Below are positions 47,291 through 59,974 of a stretch of 64,000 nucleotides of DNA, piece by piece; the stretch's first letter is position 1, and each line of letters begins with the position of its first letter. The stretch is taken from the NCBI GenBank assembly GCA_949130495.1, contig OX422209.1, forward strand, positions 698,103,757 through 698,167,756, written 5' to 3'. The translations under genes and the position numbers were made by a program. Below the pieces are notes generated by a model, which was not told the DNA's origin, did no database searches, and was given only the letters and a program-made list of their open reading frames with translations. This DNA is from Sambucus nigra. Taxonomy: Eukaryota; Streptophyta; Magnoliopsida; Dipsacales; Adoxaceae.

Positions 47291-50146
47291 TGTGACACCC
47301 CGCCTAATTAAACCTTGGGTGATCAAGCCTTAATTTAATTTAAAACAGGTTTCTTAAATGGTTCATTCTTGCATCACTGTCGAAAACTTTTTAAATTACT
47401 AACCACCTAAGTGCAATTAAGCTAGTGCCAAATTTTATGTTCATTAAAACAGATAAAATAACTCATGCAGAATAATATAAAGTAAGCAGTAATAAAACCA
47501 TCCATCATAAATAAATGAATAAATAAAGTCTTACCGAAAACTACGGCTGAAATAAAACTAACTCAAAATCATAATAATTGCAAATGTAAAGAGTGGACAA
47601 CATGTCCCAAATTGAGAGTACTAAAACTAAGATCCTACACTAGATCTGAAAAAGAAAATCGACTAATCAAAGCCCTGCAACCTCCACATGTGCTGCAGCT
47701 CCAAAATCCCTGGAATGAAATCATGTTGGGTATCCTTGTGGCTGGGCACCTAAAAGGTTTTTAAAAATATTTTACATAGCAAGAATTCGTGCTCAAAGCA
47801 TTTAAAAATATTTTGCAAGAAGTTATCACAAATATGAGTTATTGATTATACATGTTTAAGACTTCGTAAACTCTCTCGAGTTATCTCACCCCTCTCCTAT
47901 AGTGCACGCCTAACGTTGGTACTTAGTCCACCTAGTTAGCTACCCAATCTAACTAGTCTAAAATACTCCACTGAACTTATCTACTTCTAAGTTCCCATAT
48001 CACACACATAGTATTTAAATATTCCATATGTCATATGTTATATACATAGATAACTTATTCATCTCTTATTATCTTTATTCTTTTTATAATTAAGTCTCAC
48101 TACTTAATTACTGCTAAAATGTTGTCAGTCCATCTTATTATCTACTATCTCACGTCAGCAGATTATACATATAATATACATTTATCACACGACATATACT
48201 AAATATTATTTATCACTAATATGTCCTTATAACACACATAAAGGACTCTTGGTTCGAAATGATTCATCGACCCCCCCAAGTAAGAGTTGGTTCGAAATAA
48301 TACATCGACCCCAACTGGTTATATATACACATATTCTGGTTCGGGACTCTTTCATCACAACACCAGTTCTAAGGTTTGGTTCGGCATTTTTCATCGACCC
48401 GAAATATATAATAACCACATGCTAGTTCAAAATATCTCATCGACCCCAACATAGTTAATTTAGTTATGCTTCTCTTAACCTAAAAGTTCATACAATTCAG
48501 TAGGTACACACCCGACCTATCAATCATGTTCGTACGTAATATTTTACTCTCTTATATTAACCGTACTTGTTAATATAAGATTTATCTCACTATCGCAGTT
48601 AATTAAGTATGTGCAATACTCTAAGGGCACTAGTTACCCCTCCAATTAATTCAATAGTTAATTCCTCTTTATCCTACTTATAATTATTTGGAATTCATGT
48701 TAACTCTCCTCATAACTTAAATTCACCATTTTCGATACTCGACTCATTCGTTCTATGCTTATCAATTTATTTTCTAAGTCTTTCTCTCAATGACTATGAC
48801 GGGTCTTAGCTCTCTACATACTGGTCTTTATCAAGTCCTTGGATAGGTATAAAAATACTCCAAACTTCCCAATAAGTGACGGTCATCGAAGAAAATTCAC
48901 TCAACAAGATTTTCTAGAAAATAGCAGGGGTCGATCGATCGACCTTCATCATCGATTGATCGATCTTCATAGTCGATCGATCGACTATTCTGGGCAGCTT
49001 CGTCTTGTTACGGTTTTCTTAAGTTTTAACCACTCAAAACTCCATTAAACCTCCTAGAACTCTGTATTAACATCACCAATCGACTTATATATGTATAGAG
49101 ACCATTCTTAACGTGAATATGTCATCAAATCTCTACGAAAAACATCCAAGAACCACCAATATCCTTATTTTCTCAAAACCCTCGATATTTGGTTTCTTTA
49201 TCTTAAATCATCACATACTCAGATTTATATTTCGTAATAGCAATCATATTTCTTCTGTAATTCAATCCTCTACGGGTGTAAATCTAACTACCTGCAAGTC
49301 CTATCCCAAACATGCATTTAAATCAAATCCTTATTCATGAATTATTCATAAAAACCATTTATTCCACTCATCTTATGCATGGATATTATAACTCATATTT
49401 AAATTTTATAAATAACCACTTGCCTTGATTCAGAGATGTTCTAATTTCATGGTTGATGTAGATTTTTATTGTTTGTCCCCTTCAATCTTCACTCTTCAAT
49501 TGCTTGAATTACAAGAATTTTTTTGAATCTCTCGCACTTCTCTTTTTATGCTTTGAGAATGACTTCTCTTTTCTCTCTAATGGCTTCTCTGTGAGTTATG
49601 AGGTTTCTTACCCTAACCCCTTACTTTTTCAGATGATAAAAGACTCCAAAATTCGTAGGTCTTCCCACTCCTATATTTTAAAAGACTAAAATGCCCCTGA
49701 ATGGTCCCGACTTAGCCTAAAAATATCCCGGGACCCAACTAGTACCTCTGGGTATACTATTTTGACTATTTCGACCCTTACGGAGCTAACCGTGACCTCT
49801 AAATTGTCATTTGAGTGACTAATATAATATTTATTATCTCAATCCCCAAATTTGGTCTACACGCGACACACGGTTGAGATATAACCAAGTACGTCTATAA
49901 TTACACATTATGCCGTACATATTAAACATTCCATATTTACTATTCTCACTTAACAAATTTGATTCTTAATATTAATTTGTATTCTCTCGATTAATCATTA
50001 AGAAATTATAATTATTATTTACTCACTTTATAATTATAATTATTATTACCAAATTACTCTGCTCACGTAATTTAAATAAATTTGCATTTTCCATTCAATT
50101 ACACACTTAATTAAATTCTGAATATACAAAAATACGGGGTATTACA
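47291..50146 (-). mobile_element. 5' LTR of element A
   Basis: Plus-strand ends tgtgacacc and gtattaca. It pairs with 39644-42519, with the same inner repeat block (48247-48455) and GATC cluster (48928-48990, shorter by one unit). Confidence 0.95.
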
Positions 50147-50151
50147 ACTGA

Positions 50152-50520
50152 GATATCAATTTAGGAAGCATCCCCGATCATTTTGGATTGAAAGTCATAA
50201 TGATGGATTTCTAAACACCCCAATCCATTTTAATGAATTTAGGAATCTGGCTTATAAGGATGGTTGGATGAATGCCTTCATTGTTCTTGAAGTGCCGCTG
50301 GACTCTGAGTATTGGTACTTGTATGCTATGGATTCCCCCTATTACAAGTTTAATCCTTTAGGAATGACTAATCTTGGGTATTATTTAATATAGTTCCTTT
50401 GCCTCTGATCGAGGAGTATTTAGGCGATCATGATAACGACAACGACATGCCTCATCGTAGTCTAGAGACTACTCACTTTTTGTTCAGGGATAGACCATCT
50501 TGCGGTCCTCACAAATGATG
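50152..50520 (+). pseudogene. Antisense accessory ORF of element C, last part (after element A)
   Basis: The plus frame reads LRYQFRKHPRSFWIESHNDG and then RNLAYKDGWMNAFIVLEV, followed by LDSEYWYLYAMDSPYY. The 'NHLRYQF...F-KGWM' wording repeats what lies at 38905-38960, so this is the helical C-terminal part of the same ORF. Stops follow. Confidence 0.6.
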
Positions 50521-51099
50521 TAACCGTTATACTTATAAATTACTTATAAATAATGAAAGCTTGAATGAAAGTAAAATGATATTTTTTTCCATTTATTTTT
50601 ACATTCACCCTTTCCCATTGCTTTGTATGTTCCATTGGTATTACCTTTTAATAGGCATTGTCACACATTACCTTAGGCCTAATACTAACTTTAAGTAAGA
50701 ATGCACTTGTTCACAGGGCTATCCACCCATTTAGTCCTTTATCCCACCAATGTGGTCAGATTACTAAGTTCCCAACTTTCCCCCATAGGTCTTTTGCTTG
50801 TCATGGGCAATACCTTATGATTTTGTGTTATATTGACAAAACATATAACCTTAGAGTGGAGAGTTGGAGTATAATCAATCTAATTATTCATAATTTTAAA
50901 TAAGAATATAAATAAAATTTGATCTGATGCATATACAAAAATAACATTCTTTATTACTCACATGTCATTAGGAACAATAAATGCCAACTGGATTAAAAGG
51001 TAAGAAAATTTTAACTACATAATGTAAGGAATTAACAATTTGGAATTAAAAATATGAAATATGAAATATAAAAATCAAAATAAAATTTCTTGAGATTTG
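50521..51099. other. Spacer of element C between accessory ORF and pol
   Basis: Both ORFs end towards it, as in D's spacer at 21166-22071. AT-rich, no coding similarity, no clear tandem repeat. Confidence 0.45.
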
Positions 51100-52230
51100 A
51101 TGCATTATATGCCCACGGTATTTCCTTTCTCTCCGCTATTTACAACTTATAGGCTCCTTACAGGTCATCCCTGGTAACTAAGGATAGACCTTCCCAGTTT
51201 GTTCCTAATTTTTTATTTGACAATTTCCTCGCGCTGCCGATAATATTTCTTAAGACGTAGTCCCTGATCTGAAACTTTCTTGATTGCACGTCCTTGTTGT
51301 ATTACCTTGCCAAGTGTTGTTGGTACGCTGCCAACCTGATCAAAACTTGCTTTCTCCTTTCATTTTCTAAGTCAAGCTTGGGACCAATCATCTTGTTGTT
51401 TAGGTGTTGCTCCACTATGATTGTTTCCATAGTCAGTAATTATGAATATAAAGGTATAACGACTTCCATCCCATAGGATAAGGAAAAAGAAGTTTCTCCA
51501 CTTAACCTCCCAAGAGTTGTTCGATATGCCTAGAGTACGTGAGGGAGATCATCCACCCAAACACCTTTTGCCTTTTTTAATCTCTTATTTATTCCGTCGA
51601 GGATCATTCTGTTTGAAAGACTCCATTTGGCTACTACTTTAAGGGTAAGATAATAAGTTGTACTAGTGCCTCATCGCATAATGGATGTAGAAATCTTGGA
51701 AACGCTTTCTTTCAAATTGCACCCCATTTTCAGTGATGAGGCTTCTTGGCACACCAAAACAGGTTATGATGTTTGTTCAAATGAACTTGATCGTGTCATC
51801 ATCTCTGATGTTCACTAGTGGATTTACTTCAATCCATTTAGTGAAGTGGACTTTTCTGAACAAAAGTTATATATCTTATTTCCATGTGCAATAGGAAATG
51901 ATTTAATGATATCTAGCCCATAATAAGCAAATTATCGTGGGCTAGTTAAGGACTTGAAGTCGTTGGCTAGCTGGTCGAGTAATGGAGAGAAAAGTTGTCA
52001 TTTCTTACATTTTGTCACATAAAAGATGATGTCCTTTTGCATATAAGGCCATCAGTACCTTTTTTTAATTATTCAAAATGCCAAATATATTTTGGTATGG
52101 CTTCCAAAAATCAATTTATTTAGCTCTTATAAGACATGGTCGAAGTCGCCATGATGGACCCACTGTAGGTATGGTTCAGTTAATGACCTCGTATAGAGTT
52201 TTCCCTAAGGGAATAGGTAAAAGTGGGCAA
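51100..52230 (-). pseudogene. Integrase remnant of element C
   Basis: Minus strand pieces: YMQKDIIFYVTKCKK (zinc-binding end, one Cys lost), YGLDIIKSFPIAHGNK (first catalytic Asp), NPLVNIRDDDTIKFI and NIITCFGVPRSLITENGVQF (second position reads Glu, not Asp), then the C-terminal part with GKVIQQGRAIKKVSDQGLRL. The order and wording are Tat-lineage integrase. Many stops. Confidence 0.75.
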
Positions 52231-52499
52231 CTTTTATCCTGATTTGATGGGCCTCCCATTTATATAGAGGAAATATATCTTCCTTTAGATATCTTGTTAT
52301 TAAGGTCCATCCAACTGGGAGCTTTTTTCAGGGACAGTACGTGGTTGGAATCAAGTTTTCTCTGAATGCTTGGTCGTTCTAAGTATTCCACTAATATCAC
52401 TCTTTTGTGGTCAGATTAATAGTTTATTCCAACGTGGCCAATGCGTCCACACAATTTTTATTTGAAACTGTTGTCTTTGAACACTTTGGAGTTGAGCGT

Positions 52500-53330
52500 T
52501 ACACTCCCTAGCCTTTTCAAAGTAGGATGCTATACGCTCATCTCTAGTGTTATAGTATCTTAATATCTATTGGATACTAGCTTTAAATCATAGAATACAT
52601 CAAGGCAACCAGTTCCCAGTGATAAGTCCTTCTTTAGCCCACCGATGAGAGCCTCATATTCCGCCTCATTATTTGATGCCTCAAAGCCAAGTTGTATATC
52701 TTGCTTGAGGATGATGTGATTTGGGGTGATTAGCATTATCTTTACTCTGACTCTCTTTGTATTGGATAATTCATCCACATAAAGAGTCTATCGTTCGCTG
52801 TGAGACTTCTTCGATTGTTTGGTCACCAGGCTTGGTGTTTGTCTCTAGTTCTTGTTCTCTAGTGAATTTTATGATTAAGTCTACCAACACTCGTCCCTTC
52901 AATGTTATCCTCAATTACTAATGGATATTAAACCTCCCCAGTTCCACCGACCATTTGAACTTACGTCTAAAGAGGTTATCATTTTCGAGGACTGCTTTTA
53001 GTAGAAAATATGTTAACATTGTGTTGTGTGTGCTTTAAGGTAGTGTTTCAACTAGGGTGAAGCTATTACTAGTGAATAATCCAACTTTTCCAGTGGGAGA
53101 TATCACAAGAATCCAATAATGTTTTGCTAATGTAGTAGGGCTTGGAATCCTTACTTCTCGCATGCTAGAACTGAGCTAATTGCATGATCGAACACCAATA
53201 TATATTAGTAGAGTATTCTCCCCGTTTATACTTCTTAATTTCCTCCAATGCCATTGAGTATTCAGCGTTCCACACCCAATTTTTCTCCTTTTTCTATAAT
53301 TAAAAGAAAGTTTGGCATCACTTAGAAGAT
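52500..53330 (-). pseudogene. RNase H pair of element C
   Basis: The archaeal-type RNase H reads VDELSNTKRVRVKIMLITPN and then LGFEASNNEAEYEALIGGL (52778-52560), nearly the same words as D's second RNase H. The first RNase H and connection lie at about 53330-52860 with only short recognisable pieces. Frames are broken throughout. Confidence 0.8.
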
Positions 53331-54120
53331 TTTGTAATGAACCGATTGAGGGTGACTAACATTTCAGTCTGCCTTTGAACATAACTAACGATATTAGGTG
53401 ACTGAATCATTTTATTGCTTCAATTTGATAGGGATTCACTTTGATTCCTCATTAACTGACTAGATAGCCAGCGAATTTACCGGATTGTACTCCAAATGAT
53501 CATTTCACTGCATTAATCCTCATCCTATAGTACCAAAAGGCTTTATATATTTTTTAAGATCTTAGAGGTGAGGGCTCTTTTACTTACTCTTTAAAAGTAT
53601 GTCGTTGATGTACACCCCTATAATATCTCTCAATTGATGCTTGAACATTTTAGTGAATAATGGATTCTAGGTTACCCCTGTTTTCCTTAGTCCAAAAGGC
53701 ATGATTGTACAATAGTAAAGACAAAATATGGTGATGAAATAATTATTTTCATGGTCGAGTCCAAACAGAAGGATCTGATGGTAGCCGTAATAAGCATCTA
53801 GAATACTCATTCGCTCGTGGATGGCTGTGGCATCAATTGGTTGATGAATTTTTGGTAGTGAGAAACTATCTTTAGGACGTGACTTATGTTGATCAGTGGA
53901 GTATATGCAGACTCTCCACTTCCCATATTTTTTCTTAATCACATCTGGATTCGAAATGCAATAAGGGAATTAAACTTCTTCATTGGACATTGCCTTGGGA
54001 AGTTTCCCAACCTACTCTTTTATCGCTTTGGCCTTGTTGAGAGATGTTTGACGAGCTTTTTATGTCACTGGAGAGAAAACTAGGCTGATGTGAAGCTTAT
54101 AACACATTATTTTTTATTTT
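53331..54120 (-). pseudogene. Reverse transcriptase remnant of element C
   Basis: 53942-53667 reads KKKYGKWRVCIYSTD, SRPKDSFSLPKIHQPIDAT, ILDAYYGYHQILLF and MPFGLRKTGVT, the fingers and palm start of Tat RT. Further on, YYRMRINAVK and FGVQSGKFAGYLVS match the thumb. The segment between, which should hold YVDD, has stops and is not readable as such. Confidence 0.8.
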
Positions 54121-54419
54121 ATATCGGGCATATCATATGGATGCCAAGCAAAAACATCTTGATTATCTTTAAAAAGGAGGCCATTTATTCTTTTTGGCCA
54201 TCAACGAAGGAGCTACAGATGAAGAAAATCTTATTTGGGTGGATATCGTCTAGTAAAACCTCTTGAAGTGGTTCCATTACCCGGTCAATGGGGGTTACAG
54301 TAATGTCTTCTACCTCGGGCATCTATGCTTTAGCTGTTATTCGGTGGAGATGGCCTTCTCAGTGTTATCCACCTTTCCTTTTTTTTCACGTTTTAGCCTG
54401 ATCGTTGCAATAAGGCATT

Positions 54420-54665
54420 ATAGAATAGAAACCTAATTTCCATGTATCTCCATTATCCCTAATTGGTAATGTATTTGAGCATTTTAGTGGTAGGTGAATG
54501 TGACTGCTTCATCGCATGCAACTGTCCCCTTCCAAGGATTGCGTTATATAGGGATTCAATGTCGATGACCAGAAATTCAATCAACTTTGAAATACTCCGA
54601 GTTCATACGTGCAACACCACTTTTCACAACGACTTAGTCATTTTTCCTCAAATTCGATTAGAGGG
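54420..54665 (-). pseudogene. Protease end and linker of element C
   Basis: The minus frame reads FLVIDIESLYNAILGRGQLH, matching the Tat protease C-terminal block ('FLVVD-PSAYN-ILGRP-LH'). The upstream half is displaced by element B, and its continuation is expected after 63957. Confidence 0.7.
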
Positions 54666-57248
54666 TGTAATACCCCACTAATTAAAATATTAGGTTATTA
54701 GTCTACTATTCAATTAAACAAGATTCATAAATGGTCCATTCTTAGCGTCACTGCCGAAAAAATATTTTTTCATCACTAAATATCCTAATAATCCGGATGT
54801 CTGTTTTAATTAATAGAGAATAATAATACTTAAACAACAGAGTAATGAACAACACAACTACCATAATAATAATGACCATAATAAACTGAATAGAATAATA
54901 ATCGGATAACACATCCATATCCAAATCTTCATACAAGCCAAGTACAATACCGAGAAAAATCGACTGGTATAGAGGTAATACTAAAAAAACAAATGTAAAG
55001 TCTAGACAATGAGTAAACACGCTCGAATGAAATTACTAAATCATAAGCTAGATGATAATAATGATAGATACGTTTGAGCTCGAGGTCTTGCAGCATCCAT
55101 AACACTGTAGCATGTCAACTCTGGAATGAATCTCCTAGTACTGGTGTAACTGTGGTTGGACACCTAAAAGGTTTTGCAAAAATAGATTTGATTCGGGTCA
55201 AAGCCCCGAAAATGCTTCAAAAATATTTAACTAGTGTTTAAAATGATGTCTTATAAGTAATGTAAATACCCATGTTGGATGTGTGTACTCTCACACGAGT
55301 CCTCACCTATCACTTAATGTGCACACCTAACGTACTCTAATATTCCTTCCTAGTTAAGCTACTTGCCTAACCAACTATAGACCACTTGATTAATACTTAT
55401 TAATTTGAATAAATCTCTTAATCCATCCGTATCTCCCATACGACACGTTAATATTATCTTACTTTATTGATCATTTTATTAGCATTATTTTAACCGCTTA
55501 TGTTCACATATTTAAAGTACATTTTAAACATTCGCAATAATCACTTCTACAACACACAAAAGAGTAGACTATCACAGGTGTATGCATATGTATATATTAC
55601 ACTATCTAATATATATATATATATATACGAATACAACATCTAAACGATCAAACTCGCGATGCATGCATACTTTACTATCGAGTCCCTACGTACCTCACGT
55701 ACCAAATTAAGGACTAAGGCTAGGTGTGACATCTCAACCTATAAAATGATAACAAATAATGAAGGCGAACGTAATCCTTAACACCATAAGGATGACGCCC
55801 ATACCTAATGTATACAAATGACCGTTAGTACACTACCATCTCTGAAGGTAATGACAATGCAAGTGCTATGTTCTGGGGCATGAATCCAAATCCTCCCTAA
55901 TGGGCACACGAAGATATGATTACCCACTATGCGTAAGCTCCCGTGATAGCAAGTAGCTAGGTATGACATTACACATAATATCACAATAAACATAATATAG
56001 GCATGCACTTATCCTATACATACATAAAGTTTATTTCAAGTTTATCCCATAAACTAATAATTCACATTTTATTCATATTTCCCATTATTTCTAACATCTC
56101 TTGTTAACCGAAGGGATTTAACAATTTAATTAACTATTTCAATAGTTATCCTCAACCCGTGAAGAAACTTAAAACTACAAAGTTGTTTAAAACATGATCT
56201 TATACGGGGACTCTCAAGCTCACTCCCAATTTCTATTTAAAACAGACATAAAATCAAAGTACAATGTTCATCATTTTCTAAAATGAATTCAAATGCGTTT
56301 GACTTTCGAATTCGTATGAGTTCACTTCGTTTCTATTTGATAGTTTAATCTTCAATTGAATCACATGCTTTTCTCAAATTTATAAATAATCAATAAAGTA
56401 TATAATCCTAATCATGAGTTCTATAATTCCAATTGATATTATCTCAAATCAAAACTTCCTAAACATGGGTTTTTATCCAAAAATCCTATAATTTAGCATG
56501 TGTTTATGCAAACTCGTAATTAAGCAATTTAAACAACTTGCCTCTTAGGATGATTCTGAATTTCCTTTGAAGAAGATGATGTGAGTTCCTCCTCCTCATT
56601 CTTCCTAAATTCTGACGGTGTATGGTGATGGTGCAAGGTGGCTTTAGGTGTTGCTCCTCCTCTAAGACCCTTCACCTCCTTGAGAAACTCTTCACTTTCT
56701 TATAAAAGCTGTCACACTTTCTCTCCTTTGATTTCCTCTCACTTTAATTTTTCAGTTACCCATTTGATTAGCCAAAGAGTTGGTTTTAAAGTAGCTAATC
56801 TCGTAACTCTTCATGGCTTGGAAATCCAAAGGTAAAAAAATGACTTTTCACTTGCCGAGTAGACCTAGAAATGGTCCGAGACCCTATACATATGCCCGGA
56901 TATAGTTTTCTGTCTATTTCGGCTCTTTCAGACGCTTTTACGCATTTGAAATGACTATATGGGTTCAACATATTATACTTACTTCACAATGCTCATATTA
57001 AGTTCCAGCATATCTCAAATGTGCGTCCCGACTATATATTTTATAATTGCCATTTTTCTCTCTTACGACACACTGTAACATAGTCCATAATTTATATTAC
57101 TTATTCTCTCAGTAATATACATTTTGATTTATAATATTAAATACTAACTCAAGTTATACTAATTAATATTTAATTTATTCCAAATAAAATTTTCGATTTA
57201 AATTTAATTAACCTAATTTAAATATCCATAAAAATACGGGGTATTACA
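54666..57248 (-). mobile_element. 3' LTR of element B
   Basis: Plus-strand ends tgtaatacc and gtattaca, followed by the polypurine tract on the minus strand (aattagggggaagta). Related to A's LTRs in general order but clearly another family; no GATC cluster seen. Confidence 0.9.
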
Positions 57249-57261
57249 TACTTCCCCCTAA

Positions 57262-57720
57262 TTACAGGATTTCATCCTGAAATTCGAAAAAAAGAAAACT
57301 ACCCGACAAAAAAAACTCGTGCATATCATTTTCGCGTTCCCACATTGACTCGTCAACATTATGATGACCATTCTGAACGTGGACCAAGGGTGCTACTTTT
57401 GACCTCAAACGTCTCTTACTGCGATCTAAGATAACAACTGATCTTTCCTCATAAGAACTCTCTGGCTGTAGATCAATCTCCTCAAGTGCAATATAGTTGT
57501 ATGACAAATTATTCCAATTATATCGTTGCAACGAGGAAACATGAAACACACCATGAATCTGATGTAAATGATCTGGCAACCTAAATCTATAAGCCATTGG
57601 TCCAATCCTCTCAATTATAGGAAATGGCCTAACATACCTTGGTGCTAATTTCCTTTCTTATACAACCTTATAACCCATTTCATAGGAAATACTCTAATCA
57701 ATACCTGATCTTCTACGCCG
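57262..57720 (-). pseudogene. Integrase end and chromodomain of element B
   Basis: MAYRFRLPDHLHQIHGVFHV and SLQRY, then EERSVVILDRSKRRLRSKV, PLVHVQNGHHNVDESMWERE. Matches A's chromodomain closely; one aromatic core Trp (A: VQWGH) reads Asn here (VQNGH). It ends in an altered tail without the 'YPKLF' seen in A. Confidence 0.8.
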
Positions 57721-58441
57721 AAAGCATCAGCATAACTTTTCTGTCTGTTATGAGTTATCCGTATATAACTCCGGATCAACTAAATCTTAGAAGAAGTCTC
57801 TTGAACGACCTATGAATTGAGGAGTTTGTTATCCCCCACCTCTAATTAATAAGCAGGCGAACGACAAGGTCTCCCATACAATGCTTTGAAATGTGCCATG
57901 CCTATAGTGAACTGATAGGAGCTATTATACGCAAACTCAACTAATGGAAGATACTATTCCCATCCTCCTCCAAGATTTAAGATACACATCCTCAACATGT
58001 GTTCCAACATCTGATTAGTTCGCTCGGTCTGCCCGTTAGTCTGGGAATGATAGGATGTACTCAAATGCAATTTCATACCCATATCCTCCTAATAACTTTG
58101 CCAAAAGTGAGACACGAAAATCTTGTCCCCGTCGAACACAATATCAATCGACAATCCGTGTAGTCTCACTATCTCTGTAATAAACAACTGAGCATAATAC
58201 GCTGTCGTATAATCTGTCCTCACTGGCAAAAAATGGGATACTTTAGTCAACCAATCCACAATGACCCATATGGAATTGTGACCTTGTTGAGAAGTAGGTA
58301 ACCCAGTGATAAAATCCATAGAAATGCTCTCCCATTTTCAAACAGGAATCTCTAAAGGCTATAAAGGTACGTCTGGCTTCTGGAGGACCACCTTCACCAA
58401 CTGACATGTGGCACACTTAAAGATAAATTCATCAATGTCCC
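57721..58441 (-). pseudogene. Integrase core of element B
   Basis: MDFITGLPTSQQGHNSIW (first Asp), LSIDIVFDGDKIFVSHF (second Asp in an altered context), TNGQTERTNQMLEHML (Glu) and YLPLVEFAYNNSYQFTIGMA. Several stops, for example after FWQSY and before YLPL. The zinc finger that should precede it is cut off at 58441 by the foreign segment. Confidence 0.8.
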
Positions 58442-59970
58442 TGATAAGCACCCAAAAGTGTCTAATTTAAGTCTCGAATAGATGCATTTTAGTCACTCAT
58501 TTTAATTAAAAATGGCTTTATGTTCATATTTATCTATATTGCAGGTCAATCAGCAGTCGCAGTGTTAAAAGATCCTAAATCCAGTTAATTGCGACACAAA
58601 AGCGGTTAAAATCTTGCATTGAAGAAATCAAAGGAGACCGCGAAGTCTGAGTCCACATTGAGCTTACTAGAAAGAGTTCTGATGCCCCCGAACCCTGTTC
58701 CCGAACTAAATCTAAGCCTAAACCGAGCCCAACCCATCACCTGAGACCTGCTTTCAGACCAAACCCCTACCCAACCCAAGCCTTGACCCGTCGGTGACAC
58801 CAAAACCGTTCCCAAACCCGGATCAACTCGTAACCCCAATGCAACCAACCCGTATCCAAACCTTCAAATTGTCAAAAACCCAATCCCTTTAAAATAGGAA
58901 CAAAATTGAAGCCGAATGAAATCCCAACAAAATCTCCAACAAACAAACAATCGTGGGACTTTAAAAGAAATGTGAGGAATCTCATATAAAAACGAAAGGG
59001 ACTCTCAGATCAGAAAAAGAGGAGACACACAGAGAGAGAGAGAGAAGTGTGTATATTATGTACAGTTTAGGGTCATGAAAAAAATTCAGAAAAATACAAA
59101 AAAAAATTAGTTTAGCTTTAGAATAATTTTTAATCTTCTTTTTGTAATCCAGTGCTGAAAATTGTGAACAAGTTGGACACGTGTCAATGCGCATTTCAAG
59201 ACAATTTGTGAAAAAATATTGCGTATTGTATTTCTACATTCTCTTTTCAATTTATTTCCTTCTTGACATATTATTTATTGTTGTTTATGCACAGATAAGA
59301 ATGTTTGGCTAAACACCCCGTTCAAGGGGTGGGATGCACTGCGAATGATGTTAGTTTAATTAATCAATTTCATTAATGCTATAATTCTAGAAAAATTATT
59401 TTTTAACTGTTACCAATTAATTTATGTAACGAGAGTTAGTAAATTAATTGAACAAATTAATGTTTGAATCTAGGAATAGAACTAGAGATAGGTTTTTTCG
59501 ATATTTGAATATTAATTCGGTATTAAAATTTGAGGATTGATATTGTTTTCGTTAAATTGATCCTAGCGGGTAATTTTCTGAAAATAGTATGATTCTTAAT
59601 TTTTCATCGTGCGACATTTTAAAATTAATTTTCTGAAAAAGATTTTATTAAATTTATAATTTTATCGAGAGTTAGATTATCGATTTAATATTATCTTGAA
59701 ATATTTCACATTAATAAATTGAGAGATTAAAATAATTAAAAATGCAGTGTAATCCCATCTCTTACCTTCTCACATTATTTCATACTCGGTTGCACACATT
59801 TTTTTATTATTTAGTCATTTCGTAATTTTAGCATTATTTAACTTTTCCCTTAAAATTGTTTAAAAAAAATAATTAAAAAAATAAAAAAAAATATTTTAAT
59901 AAAAAAATTGGAATTGCACGTTTTTACATTAATTGTTTCACCTTGAAAGTTGGATCGATACCCGTACTTA
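58442..59970 (+). mobile_element. Athila-like LTR segment replacing the core of element B
   Basis: Begins tgataagcacccaaaagtgt and continues with 'ttgcaggtcaatcagcagtc', a GA microsatellite near 59030-59044, a 'gggatgcactgcgaatga' middle part and an end near 59950 with tggatcgatacccgtactta. This start and this 'GAT-CG-accc-GTACTTAC' end resemble Athila-group LTRs in wording. There is no coding sequence and no matching flanking repeat, so it is a solo or truncated LTR joined by deletion. The call is tentative. Confidence 0.45.
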
Positions 59971-59974
59971 CCAC

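Larger units (their letters stand above)
39644..50146 (-). mobile_element. Tekay-like chromovirus element A, full length, 10.5 kb
   Basis: Two LTRs (39644-42519 and 47291-50146) and a 4.8-kb internal region in the minus direction: primer site, gag, PR, RT, RNase H, integrase and chromodomain. A perfect 5-bp duplication actga (39639-39643 and 50147-50151) flanks it. Long LTRs, an iMet primer site and a C-terminal chromodomain fit the Tekay (Del) lineage. LTR copies differ at about 5-6% of positions by eye in their first 300 bases, so it is the youngest LTR element here. Its coding region nevertheless has many stops. Confidence 0.95.

Noticed and set aside
56638..56835. Plus-strand frame repeated at 63357-63617
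   Set aside because: The repetition is explained by the two LTR copies of element B.
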